Origin: Gemmatimonadota bacterium
GTDB lineage: Bacteria; Gemmatimonadota; Gemmatimonadetes; Longimicrobiales; Longimicrobiaceae
DNA: 7,857 bases
Direction: 5' to 3'
NCBI GenBank assembly: GCA_019348475.1
Contig: JAHWJJ010000205.1
Location: forward strand, 1-7,857
The position numbers and the translations under genes are program-made. Below the pieces are notes generated by a model. It did not search any database. It was given only the letters and a program-made list of their open reading frames with translations, and had not been told where the DNA came from. Of this stretch, positions 1 through 5,923 are shown piece after piece. Numbering within the stretch: position 1 is the first letter of the stretch; each line of letters starts with the position of its first letter.

Positions 1-342
1 CTGGCGGCGCTCACGCTGGCGGGCTGCGCCGGCAACAGAGGGGGCGCGGCGGGCGGCGAAGGGGGCGAGTTCCTGCAGGTAAGGGTGGAGAACGACGGCA
101 CCATCCCGTCGCACGTCCGCGTCTTCCTGGTCAGGGACGGGGGCGCCGAAGCCCTGGTGGGTACCATGTCCACGCTGGGGACCGAGACGCTCACCGTGAG
201 GATGCCCGAGATCGGGGGCACGTACTACCTGCGCGCGGAGGGCACCGGCTACGCGCTGACCTCGCGGCGGATCAGCCTGCGCGGCAACGAAACCATCACC
301 TGGGACATGCGGCAGAACATCCTCAGGCGCGGAGGCCGCTAG
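1..342 (+). CDS. Probable lipoprotein, 5'-truncated at the window edge
   Basis: The frame is open from base 1 to the TAG at 340-342 and gives 113 residues, with the start codon outside the window. The first visible residues read LAALTLAGC, the end of a lipoprotein signal peptide with lipobox LAGC (Cys at visible residue 9). A Gly/Ala/Glu-rich linker follows. From about residue 24 to 105 there is a short beta-rich domain with alternating hydrophobic residues and VRVFLV, LTVRM and YYLRA strands, resembling a small surface beta-sandwich. A GTG at 85 could be taken as a start, but the lipobox upstream in the same frame argues that translation begins before the window. A strong hairpin terminator follows 18 bp after the stop. 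The specific function is not recognised; membrane anchoring is inferred from the lipobox. Confidence 0.8.
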   Translation: MAALTLAGCAGNRGGAAGGEGGEFLQVRVENDGTIPSHVRVFLVRDGGAEALVGTMSTLGTETLTVRMPEIGGTYYLRAEGTGYALTSRRISLRGNETITWDMRQNILRRGGR

Positions 343-360
343 ACGGCTCGGCGGACGAAC

Positions 361-403
361 GGAGCCCCGCCCGGCATCGCGTCCGCGCGGGGCTCCTCGT
401 TTC
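361..403 (+). terminator. Rho-independent-type terminator after the first lipoprotein gene
   Basis: The 10-nt arm GGAGCCCCGC (361-370) pairs perfectly with GCGGGGCTCC (387-396) across a 16-nt loop and is followed by TCGTTTCT. It lies 18 bp after the + strand stop at 342 and 15 bp after the end of the - strand micro-lipoprotein gene (418). It could therefore end transcription from both sides, although the T-rich tail is better on the + strand. Confidence 0.75.
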
Positions 404-417
404 TGGCGCGGGCCAGG

Positions 418-504
418 TCACGGGCCGCAGGTGACCACCAGGCACCCGGGAAGGGTCAGCAGGGCGGCAAAGGCCAGCATGCGCAGCAGGGCTCGTACCT
501 TCAT
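418..504 (-). CDS. 28-residue micro-lipoprotein
   Basis: A short - strand ORF runs from ATG (502-504) to TGA (418-420). It is preceded by a good Shine-Dalgarno sequence (GGAG, five bases before the start). The peptide begins with MKVRALLRM, a positively charged n-region, continues with a hydrophobic core AFAALLTL, and has a lipobox LPGC with Cys at residue 21. After cleavage only CLVVTCGP would remain, with a second Cys at residue 26. It lies 74 bp downstream of the DUF6174-type lipoprotein gene on the same strand and ends just before a possible bidirectional terminator, so it could be the last gene of that operon. The small size recalls bacteriocin-release and entericidin-type lipopeptides, but no family match can be claimed. 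The ribosome site plus intact signal peptide is the case for its being real. Confidence 0.55.
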   Translation of the reverse strand: MKVRALLRMLAFAALLTLPGCLVVTCGP

Positions 505-578
505 CGGATCTCCAGCGTGGGGCGCAAACGGGACGGCTCGGAAGCCCGCCTCCCGGCAAGCCGCGCGCCCACGCCCGC

Positions 579-1064
579 TCACCCCGCGGGCGCCGGGGTA
601 AAGCGCGTGACGAACAACAGCTTCTGCTCGCTTCCGCCGGTCTTGTAATCCACGTTCACGACATACGGAAAGCCGTACTCGGCGTCGTAGCCCACCTGCA
701 GCACGTCCGCGTCCCGGTCGATGGCGTCCTCGATCAGGTCGAACAGCTCTTCGACGGTGTCGTACGCGCCGAAGATGCTGTCCGGCGCCGGCGTGCGCTT
801 GGCGGGGTCCGGGTCCCAGTACTGAAGCGAAGCCACGGCGCCGTTCTGCACCGTCACCAGCACGGGCCGGAGCTGCGACGCCGGCGCGCAGAAGCACTGG
901 AGCTCCAGCACGTAGCTGTACGACGCCACGTTCTTTCCCTGCCAGCGCGTGCGCGCCTCCTGGAGCTTCTGGCGTTGAAGGCTGTCGTCGTCGCCCAGGC
1001 CGCAGCCGGCCAGGGCGGCCAGCAGCAGCATGGGAAGGATCGTCCAGCGGGTTCGCAGCTTCAT
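579..1064 (-). CDS. DUF6174-like lipoprotein
   Basis: This 161-residue protein has a signal peptide (basic MKLRTRW, hydrophobic residues 8-19) and a lipobox LAGC with Cys21, so it should be a lipidated envelope protein. The start at 1062-1064 has purine-rich GGAG/GAGG upstream and sits directly before the signal peptide. The mature part matches what I know of the DUF6174 pattern: a Trp-containing helix (about 35-47), SYSYVLELQCFC with a CxC pair at 57 and 59, PVLVTVQNGAV, an acidic helix TVEELFDLIEDAI, and a final VGYDAEYGFPYVVNVDY segment. The family has no established function that I know of. It starts 39 bp downstream of the HD hydrolase stop and precedes the micro-lipoprotein, consistent with a three-gene - strand unit. 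Family call is from pattern memory; localisation is well supported. Confidence 0.85.
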   Translation of the reverse strand: MKLRTRWTILPMLLLAALAGCGLGDDDSLQRQKLQEARTRWQGKNVASYSYVLELQCFCAPASQLRPVLVTVQNGAVASLQYWDPDPAKRTPAPDSIFGAYDTVEELFDLIEDAIDRDADVLQVGYDAEYGFPYVVNVDYKTGGSEQKLLFVTRFTPAPAG

Positions 1065-1103
1065 CCTCGGTTCTCCGCTCGGGTGCGGGGTGCGCCCTGG
1101 CCG

Positions 1104-1535
1104 TCACCCCGGCAGGTCGTCCGCAAGGCGGTGCCAGGCGCGCAGGTAGCGGCCCAGCCGCTCCACGTCGCCGTCGGCCAGTGTGCCGGTGCGCCGCAGG
1201 TCCATGTTGTCTTCCAGGTCCGCCAGCTTTACGCGGCGGGCCACGGGGTGCGCCGCCGCGCGGGTGACGAAGTCGTCATAGCTCTCGCCCTCGCGGCGGG
1301 TCAGGTGATCCACCGCGTCCACCACCTCCGCCGGAAAGCCGCGATCGCGCAGCGCGTCCAGCGTCCAGCCGGTGTCCTCGACCACGTCGTGCAGCACGGC
1401 GGTCATCCGCTCGGCATCGGTCTGCACGCGGAACATCATCCGCAGGGGATGCAGGATGTACGGCGCGCCCGCGCGGTCCATCTGTCCGCGGTGCGCCTCA
1501 ACCGCAATGCCGATCGCGTCTTCCAGGTTCGCCAT
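1104..1535 (-). CDS. Stand-alone RelA/SpoT-type HD domain hydrolase (small alarmone hydrolase-like)
   Basis: This 143-residue cytoplasmic protein consists of a single HD domain of the RelA/SpoT/MESH1 type. The signature motifs are in order: AHRGQ (14-18), AGAPYILHP with His29, VLHDVVEDT with His49-Asp50 and Glu53-Asp54, and VKLADLEDNM with Asp106. By analogy with Rel/SpoT, His29, His49, Asp50 and Asp106 would bind the catalytic Mn2+, and the Glu-Asp pair would take part in hydrolysis. No synthetase, TGS or ACT domain is present, so if active on (p)ppGpp it could only degrade it; related HD proteins may use other nucleotides. The ATG at 1533-1535 was chosen because the domain begins directly after it; the ribosome site is weak (GGGA next to the start). 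The DUF6174-type lipoprotein follows after 39 bp. Fold and metal site are confident; the substrate is inferred. Confidence 0.88.
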   Translation of the reverse strand: MANLEDAIGIAVEAHRGQMDRAGAPYILHPLRMMFRVQTDAERMTAVLHDVVEDTGWTLDALRDRGFPAEVVDAVDHLTRREGESYDDFVTRAAAHPVARRVKLADLEDNMDLRRTGTLADGDVERLGRYLRAWHRLADDLPG

Positions 1536-1642
1536 TCCCGTCCGTCCCCATCCGGTTCCGCAGCCGCTCGCTGGACGGGCGTTTGAAGCAGCAGGAGCGG
1601 GGCCACGAAGCAGGCCGGGTGCGCTGGACCGGAGCCATCGTG

Positions 1643-1665
1643 CAACGCGCCAGCCGCGCGCGTTG
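1643..1665. other. 8-bp perfect inverted repeat upstream of the HD hydrolase gene
   Basis: CAACGCGC (1643-1650) pairs with GCGCGTTG (1658-1665) around a 7-nt loop. It lies between the repeat array behind the AraC gene and the HD hydrolase start, about 108 bp upstream of the latter. Neither strand has a T run after it, so it is not a textbook terminator. It could be an operator or an mRNA 3'-end structure for the AraC transcript. The rest of 1536-1720 shows no convincing gene or promoter. Confidence 0.4.
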
Positions 1666-1720
1666 TGACGAAGCCGGTGATGAGCGCCCAACCCGCTGGG
1701 AAGACCCGCGGCCGCCCACG

Positions 1721-1784
1721 CACTCCCACACTCCCACACTCCCACACTCCCGCACTCACGCACTCCCGCACTGCCGCACTGCCT
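1721..1784. repeat. 8-bp tandem repeat array, consensus CACTCCCA (about 8 copies)
   Basis: Eight contiguous 8-mers run from 1721 to 1784. The first three are identical (CACTCCCA), followed by variants ending in G or with CTCACG, CTGCCG and CTGCCT. The array degenerates toward the AraC gene, and its last base is also the last base of that gene's TGA (1784-1786). On the - strand, the sense strand of the AraC gene, it reads TGGGAGTG repeats. Four regularly spaced GGG runs with 5-nt loops there (complement of 1725-1751) fit a simple G-quadruplex pattern. It is non-coding; ORFs that cross it only show periodic peptides. Confidence 0.9.
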
Positions 1785-2617
1785 CAGTGCAGCCAGGTGC
1801 GTTCGGGGCGGCCGCGGCCGTGGGCGGCGTCGCGCAGCTCGAACAGCTCGCGCGCAAAGGCGGAGGCGGCGGTCTGGAAGGCGTGGCCGCGCAGTTCGGT
1901 GGGGGAGGCGCCCAGGAAGGTGCGGAGCGTGTTGCGCAGCGCCGTGTCGCTGGAGTAGCCGCAGGCGCGCGCCACCGCGGCCAGCGTTCGCCCCGGGTCG
2001 TCGAGCATGTCGGCGGCGAGCAGGATGCGCAGCCACGCCAGCAGCCGCCGGGGCTGCGGCAGGTCGGCGCGGCCGCACCAGCGCAGCACCGTGCGCTCCG
2101 TCACGCCCAGCGCCTGCGCCAGGTCGGTGCTGCCGCCCCCCACTGCCGCCGTGTCGGCGGCCACGGCCAGCAGCGCCCGGGTGCGGGTGGGCGTGGAGCG
2201 CGGAAGGGCGCGCTCCAGCAGCCGCGCGGGCAGGCGCCCCTGCAGCATCCGCAGACGCCTGCGCAGCCCTGCCTGCGTGTCCTCGCGCCCCAGGTCGATG
2301 ACGTCGGCCACCCCCCAGCGCGCCAGCACCTCGACGTCCCGCGCGGTCTGCGCCGTCACCGCGAAGGCGGCGACGATGGTGGCGGACGGCATCTGCGCCA
2401 GCAGCCTCTCCAGCCGAGGGGAGGGCGCGGGCCCGCCGGGGGCATAGGGATCCACGATCACCAGGGCGGTGGGCGGCACCCGCTCCATCGCCCGCTCCAG
2501 CGCGTCCCAGTCGGCGACGGGCCATACGCGCGCGGGGTCTCCGGATGCCTCGCGCAGAGCCTGCGACAGCCCGGGCGCCGAGTGCATCACCAGCAGCGGC
2601 CGGACGGGCGCGAGCAT
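1784..2617 (-). CDS. AraC-type transcriptional regulator with a receiver-like N-terminal domain
   Basis: This is a 277-residue cytoplasmic protein. Residues about 160-243 form an AraC-type double helix-turn-helix: DLAQALGVTERTVLRWC for the first motif, then a linker helix around WLRILLAADMLDD, then TLAAVARACGYSSDTALRN plus FLGASPTELR for the second. Residues about 6-120 alternate strands and helices like a response-regulator receiver (LLVMHSA, ALVIVDPY with Asp56, TIVAAFAVT, VADVIDLG). The acidic pair after the first strand is absent, so phosphorylation is doubtful. The ATG at 2615-2617 was preferred because the domain begins there and the AT-rich promoter region lies just upstream; no clear Shine-Dalgarno is seen. 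An in-frame ATG at 2717-2719 would add 34 unconserved-looking residues across that promoter region. It is divergent from the small lipoprotein gene at 2739, a possible target. Confidence 0.82.
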   Translation of the reverse strand: MLAPVRPLLVMHSAPGLSQALREASGDPARVWPVADWDALERAMERVPPTALVIVDPYAPGGPAPSPRLERLLAQMPSATIVAAFAVTAQTARDVEVLARWGVADVIDLGREDTQAGLRRRLRMLQGRLPARLLERALPRSTPTRTRALLAVAADTAAVGGGSTDLAQALGVTERTVLRWCGRADLPQPRRLLAWLRILLAADMLDDPGRTLAAVARACGYSSDTALRNTLRTFLGASPTELRGHAFQTAASAFARELFELRDAAHGRGRPERTWLH

Positions 2618-2640
2618 GACGTGTCGGGTTGCATGTGGCC

Positions 2641-2690
2641 TCTTATTGCAGTTTAATTGACGGCACGCACCAACCCTGTGCACTTTGTAG
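2641..2690. promoter_or_regulatory. AT-richer divergent promoter region between the AraC gene and the small lipoprotein
   Basis: The stretch TCTTATTGCAGTTTAATTGA (2641-2660) is markedly AT-rich against its surroundings and lies between two divergent genes. On the + strand TTGACG (2657-2662) is a good -35 candidate, with TTTGTA or CACTTT further right as weak -10 candidates. On the - strand TTGGTG (complement of 2672-2677) followed 17 bp later by TGCAAT is a possible pair. A divergent regulatory region is likely; the exact boxes are uncertain. Confidence 0.4.
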
Positions 2691-2738
2691 CCGCCGAGAC
2701 GCTTCGGCGCATCACCCATTCACCTCCCCGGAGGCCGC

Positions 2739-2891
2739 ATGAAGACCCTTCGCATCACCGCCGCCCTGCTCGTCGCCCTGGCCGCAGCCGCCTGCTCCGG
2801 CACGCCCACGGCTCCCACGCTCGACGCCTCCGATGCCGTCGCGCAGATGGAGGGCACCGGATTCCTGGGAGGTGGCACCAGGTCGCCGTGA
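2739..2891 (+). CDS. 50-residue small lipoprotein
   Basis: ATG (2739-2741) follows a good ribosome site (GGAGG ending five bases before it), and TGA is at 2889-2891. The product starts MKTLRITAALLVALAAAAC, a classic signal peptide with a lipobox-like AAAC and Cys19. The mature part is only about 32 residues, low in complexity, and ends in GTGFLGGGTRSP. It would be a tiny envelope-anchored or exported peptide. It is divergent from the AraC regulator and converges on the TPR gene, whose stop lies 33 bp after its own. No family is recognised. Short exported peptides with Gly-rich tails seem common in Longimicrobium-like genomes as far as I recall. Start site and signal peptide make expression likely; the function is unknown. 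Confidence 0.72.
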   Translation: MKTLRITAALLVALAAAACSGTPTAPTLDASDAVAQMEGTGFLGGGTRSP

Positions 2892-2923
2892 GCAGCAGCG
2901 CCGCGCCGGGGTGAGCCGGCTGG

Positions 2924-4216
2924 TCAACCCTTGGCGGCGGCCTTGGCGCGGGACTGCGACAGGGACTGGAGGATGTCCTGCGCCAAAGCCTCACCGCAGG
3001 TGTCACCGCCGGCTGGCGCATGCGGGAGGAGCGCCCGCCCAGCCGCGCGCGCGGCGACGATCTCGTCGATCAGAACCTCGACCTCCAGCCGGATCTGGCC
3101 CAAGTGCAACGGACCTGCCACTCTCAAGGCGGTTTCGGCCGCCGCCTGGGCGCGGTCATGGTCGCAGGCAGATGCGGCCGCACGTGCCAGGTTGATCCAC
3201 ACCTGAGCGATCCGTTCCGGGCTGGGAGCGTCGGGAAGCAGCGCCAGACTTTCGGCGTAGCTGCGCTCGTAGAGTTCCCGGTTCCCGGCTCCCGCAGCTG
3301 CACGGGCAAGGTTTGCCAACACCAGCACCTGGTCGGTGGCCAGATCGAAACACGGCAGAACGCTCTGGAGCACCATCGTGGCCCTGCTGAAGCAACCTTG
3401 CTGGATCCAGAACAAGCCAATGTCGTGCACCAGCATGGGGAACCGCGGGTGGTTGGGCCCATACCGCCGGGATGCCGCGAGCGCGAACTGCTGCGCGCGT
3501 TCGAAGTCCAGCATTTCGGAGGTGATGGTAAACAGGTTGTGCAGCGCCACGCCCTGCAGCGGCCGCACGCGGCGGCGCACGCTGGTGCGGTAGCCGCGCA
3601 TGGTGACGGCGCGGGCGGCGGGAAGGTTGCCCAGCTGCTGGTACAGGGTGCCCAGGCTCAGGTAGGCCAGGGCGTAGGTGTGCCAGTCGGTGCCGCGCGC
3701 CAGGCGGATGGACGTGCGCAGCCAGCTTTCGGCGCGCGCGTACTCGCCCCGGTCGCGGGACAGGCGGCCCACGGAGTAGGCCAGGCGCGGATGCTCGGGC
3801 GCGAGGCACGCCGCCGCCTGCACGAACGCCAGCTGCACGGCCGTAAAGCCGCGCCGCTCGCCCCAGCGGGCGATGGCGCGGCAGGCGTGCACCAGCCGCG
3901 GATGGTCCACGTCGTCCGGAGCCGCGAGCAGCCGCTGGACGACCAGGAGCGGGGCCCACAGCTCGGGTTCGGCGGCGGCGCCAGCCACCTCGCCGGCGCG
4001 GGCGTCGGCGGCGTCGGCGGGAAAGAGGGCGGCGCGCTCGTCCGCGGCGGCGGCCGTCCACGCGCTGACGTCGCGCAGCGACTTCCACAGCACCGCTCCC
4101 AGCGCCCCGGGGTGCTCGCGCAGCAGCGCCGCGCCCTCGAAGGGCTCGCTTTCGGATAGCAGGGGTGGGGCGGCCAGGTACGAGCGCCGGGCGGGGTTTC
4201 CGGCCGGAGACGGCAT
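2924..4216 (-). CDS. TPR-repeat protein without a DNA-binding domain
   Basis: This 430-residue protein has no signal peptide or membrane segment, so it is probably cytoplasmic. Residues about 108-370 form consecutive helix pairs with TPR character. Clear units are PRLAYSVGRLSRDRGEYARA (143-162), AYLSLGTLYQQLGNLPAARA (184-203), ALHNLFTITSEMLDFERAQQ (224-243), LANLARAAAGAGNRELYERS (300-319) and WINLARAAASACDHDRAQAA (340-359). The N-terminal 100 residues are Ala-rich with the patch LRDVSAW, and no helix-turn-helix or enzyme motif is visible. TPR superhelices bind proteins or peptides, so a scaffold or sensor role is likely. The start at 4214-4216 has GGAG seven bases upstream. The gene stands alone, converging on the small lipoprotein; its upstream region holds two short palindromes. 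A Rap-like peptide receptor is a possibility, not a claim. Confidence 0.8.
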   Translation of the reverse strand: MPSPAGNPARRSYLAAPPLLSESEPFEGAALLREHPGALGAVLWKSLRDVSAWTAAAADERAALFPADAADARAGEVAGAAAEPELWAPLLVVQRLLAAPDDVDHPRLVHACRAIARWGERRGFTAVQLAFVQAAACLAPEHPRLAYSVGRLSRDRGEYARAESWLRTSIRLARGTDWHTYALAYLSLGTLYQQLGNLPAARAVTMRGYRTSVRRRVRPLQGVALHNLFTITSEMLDFERAQQFALAASRRYGPNHPRFPMLVHDIGLFWIQQGCFSRATMVLQSVLPCFDLATDQVLVLANLARAAAGAGNRELYERSYAESLALLPDAPSPERIAQVWINLARAAASACDHDRAQAAAETALRVAGPLHLGQIRLEVEVLIDEIVAARAAGRALLPHAPAGGDTCGEALAQDILQSLSQSRAKAAAKG

Positions 4217-4267
4217 CCGGAGGCTCCGGTGTGCGGGGAGTCTTTACGGGCCAGAATGAAACCGGCC

Positions 4268-4325
4268 GCGTCTTTTGACGCCTAATAGTGGCTGCGCCGG
4301 CGCCGGGAAGCAACGAGTACGTTGC
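4268..4325 (-). promoter_or_regulatory. Putative promoter and two short inverted repeats upstream of the TPR gene
   Basis: GCGTC-TTTT-GACGC (4268-4281) and GCAACG-AGTA-CGTTGC (4310-4325) are perfect short inverted repeats. Between and overlapping them, the - strand has TTGCTT (complement of 4308-4313) and, 17 bp on, CACTAT (complement of 4285-4290), a weak -35/-10 pair. One palindrome would then cover the -35 box and the other the transcription start, the usual places for repressor sites. Promoter strength is modest by sequence and the operator role is inferred. Confidence 0.33.
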
Positions 4326-4564
4326 GGGAGCACGCGCGCCGCCGGCGCCGCTGCGTACTAACTGAACAGCAGGGCACGCCGCCGGGCAAGGGCGACGCGA
4401 GGAATCGCGCCCATTTCGCGCAGTGGGTGACGCATCGCGCGCGGTGGACGTATGTGCGGCGGCGGCAATCGGGCGCGAATGGGGTGGCGACGCCGGGAGC
4501 CGCCCCACCAGGACGGCGGCCAGCCGCTGCGCGGGCCACGTCCCGGGCAGGGTGGCGCCGGGTC
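4326..4564. other. Non-coding stretch upstream of the TPR gene and downstream of the RNA methyltransferase gene
   Basis: Together with 4217-4325 this makes a gap of 348 bp between two - strand genes. No frame here has a ribosome site with a plausible protein, and ORFs running through it continue as shadows of the methyltransferase gene. The composition is GC-rich and simple (CGCCGCCGGCGCCGC at 4338-4352) apart from a slightly AT-richer patch at 4356-4369. I see no convincing terminator for the methyltransferase gene and no RNA gene. Confidence 0.5.
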
Positions 4565-5743
4565 TCAGCGGCCCTGCGGCACGCGTCCGGCCACCAGCCG
4601 CACGGGAATGCCGCCGTTGCTGGTGCGGAGCGCCTCGTCCAGCGGCATGCCGACCTGCCGCTCGAGCGCGTGATCCGGCGAAAGAAGGGCGAGGGTCCAG
4701 CCGGGGCAGCGGTCGCGCAGGGTGCGGCCCACGGCGGCGTACAGGTTGCGCAGCGGGTCGCGCTCGCCTACGCGCACCCCGTACGGGGGGTTGATGACGA
4801 TCCACCCCGGGCCGGGCGGCGGATCGATGGCCGAGATGGGGCGGACGCTGAACTCCACGTCGTCCGGCACGCCGGCGCGGGCGGCGTTCGCGGCGGCGGC
4901 CTCGATCGCACCCTGGTCCCGGTCGGAGCCCAGGACGGGGACGGCGGCGGAGGGGCGGATCTCCTCGCGGGCGCGGTCGACGGCGGCGGACCAGCGCGCG
5001 GCGTCGAACTCCGGCCACGCGGTGAAAGCGTAGCCGCGGGGGGCGCGCTCCGGGTTCGCCAGGCCGGGCGCGATGCCGCGGGCGATGAGCGCCGCCTCGA
5101 TGGGGATGGTCCCGGAGCCGCACATGGGGTCCACCAGCGGAGCGGTGCCGTCCCAGCCGCTCCCCAGCAGCATCGCCGCGCCCAGCGTCTCGCGCAGCGG
5201 CGCGCGGGCGAGCGCCTGCCGGTATCCGCGCAGGTGCAGCAGCGCGCCCGAGGCGTCCGCGCGGATCGTGCACGCGTCGCGGACGAAGCGGACGATGAAC
5301 ATCTGCGCATCCCCCGCGTCTTCCCCGCCCTCCTCGTCGGCCACCACGCCGCCGCCGGCCAGGGGGCCCACGCGGTGCTCGACGGCCTCCAGCACGCGCT
5401 GCGCGATGGCACCCTCGTGGTACAGCTTGCTCTTTCGCGAGGTGACCCGCAGCCGGACGGCGCCGCCGCGCGGCACCCAGCGCTCCCACGGCACCCTGCG
5501 CGCGTGGCGCTCCAGCTCGAAGAAGGTGCGCGCGCGGAACTCGGCGGCGAGCACGGTCACGCGGCTGGCGGTGCGCAGGCGCAGGTTGGCCGCGTACAGG
5601 TCGTCGGCGCCGCCGGTCCACGCAACGCCGCCCGCCTGCGCCGCGCCGTGTATCCCCATCGCGCGCAGTTCGGCCTGCGCCAGCGGCTCCAGCCCGGGCG
5701 CGGTGACGGCAAACAGCGGCTGGCGGTCGTCCTGGCTGGGCAT
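4565..5743 (-). CDS. THUMP-domain class I RNA methyltransferase (RlmL/Trm14-like, N2-guanine type)
   Basis: This 392-residue protein matches the length of single-module THUMP methyltransferases. The N-terminal part (about 8-180) has the ferredoxin-like plus THUMP layout, opening with LFAVTAPGLEPLAQAEL and ending with a conserved-type LLHLRGYRQALARAPLRETLGAAML. The catalytic domain follows: DPMCGSGT (205-212) is the SAM-binding glycine-rich loop, GSDRD (272-276) is the acidic motif II, and NPPYG (318-322) is the N-methyltransferase signature. Family members make m2G in 23S rRNA (RlmL, G2445) or in tRNA (Trm14/TrmN); sequence alone does not fix the target here. The fused RlmK half of enterobacterial RlmKL is absent. 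The only suitable in-frame start is the ATG at 5741-5743, without an obvious Shine-Dalgarno. It is divergent from the guanidinium exporter; no functional link is implied. Confidence 0.92.
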   Translation of the reverse strand: MPSQDDRQPLFAVTAPGLEPLAQAELRAMGIHGAAQAGGVAWTGGADDLYAANLRLRTASRVTVLAAEFRARTFFELERHARRVPWERWVPRGGAVRLRVTSRKSKLYHEGAIAQRVLEAVEHRVGPLAGGGVVADEEGGEDAGDAQMFIVRFVRDACTIRADASGALLHLRGYRQALARAPLRETLGAAMLLGSGWDGTAPLVDPMCGSGTIPIEAALIARGIAPGLANPERAPRGYAFTAWPEFDAARWSAAVDRAREEIRPSAAVPVLGSDRDQGAIEAAAANAARAGVPDDVEFSVRPISAIDPPPGPGWIVINPPYGVRVGERDPLRNLYAAVGRTLRDRCPGWTLALLSPDHALERQVGMPLDEALRTSNGGIPVRLVAGRVPQGR

Positions 5744-5831
5744 GCGGCGTGAGGTCGGGGAGCGGCATCGGAGACGATCTGCATCATCCGTCCGCGAGAA
5801 GCGAACCGCCGTCCTGGCCGGCCGCCGCGCG

Positions 5832-5860
5832 AACGTATCGCCGGCCGGTGGCGGGGACAA
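5832..5860 (-). promoter_or_regulatory. Candidate promoter of the RNA methyltransferase gene
   Basis: On the - strand TTGTCC (complement of 5855-5860) is followed by exactly 17 bp and then TACGTT (complement of 5832-5837), a fair sigma-70-type pair for a GC-rich genome. It would leave a 5' leader of roughly 80 nt before the ATG at 5743. Confidence 0.35.
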
Positions 5861-5876
5861 TCGGTGCGTGGGCGAG

Positions 5877-5905
5877 TTGCGGGGCGGGTGACGATCGCGT
5901 AGCGT
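5877..5905 (+). promoter_or_regulatory. Candidate promoter of the riboswitch-exporter unit
   Basis: TTGCGG (5877-5882) is followed by 17 bp and TAGCGT (5900-5905), a weak sigma-70-like pair. It would start the transcript near 5912, keeping both riboswitch hairpins but losing the 5' arm of the outer inverted repeat at 5901-5908. An alternative -10 box, GACAAT (5856-5861), has no good -35 partner. Confidence 0.3.
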
Positions 5906-5923
5906 TCCGCGGAATCCACCGCG

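Noticed and set aside
1498..1771. Short - strand ORFs with periodic RECGSVGVWECG-type peptides
   Set aside because: These are translations of the 8-bp tandem array, whose three-unit (24-bp) period yields an 8-residue repeat peptide; there is no ribosome site.
2636..2650. Sigma-54-like promoter TGGCCTCTTATTGCA upstream of the small lipoprotein gene
   Set aside because: GG and GC are separated by nine bases instead of the near-invariant ten, and the bases after TGGC do not follow the consensus well.
2618..2719. 34-residue N-terminal extension of the AraC-type gene starting at the ATG at 2717-2719
   Set aside because: GGGGAGG stands only three bases before this ATG, it overlaps the complement of the ribosome site of the divergent gene, and the extension would run through the AT-rich promoter region without domain-like sequence.
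4322..5752. 476-codon + strand open frame antisense to the methyltransferase
   Set aside because: No ribosome site, no motif, Ala/Gly/Arg/His-rich composition, and it is antisense to a well-supported enzyme gene.
3156..5768. 870-codon - strand open frame across the TPR and methyltransferase genes
   Set aside because: Its product is a low-complexity Arg/Pro/Ala-rich string, a GC-rich shadow frame; the overlapping frames have clear TPR and methyltransferase motifs.
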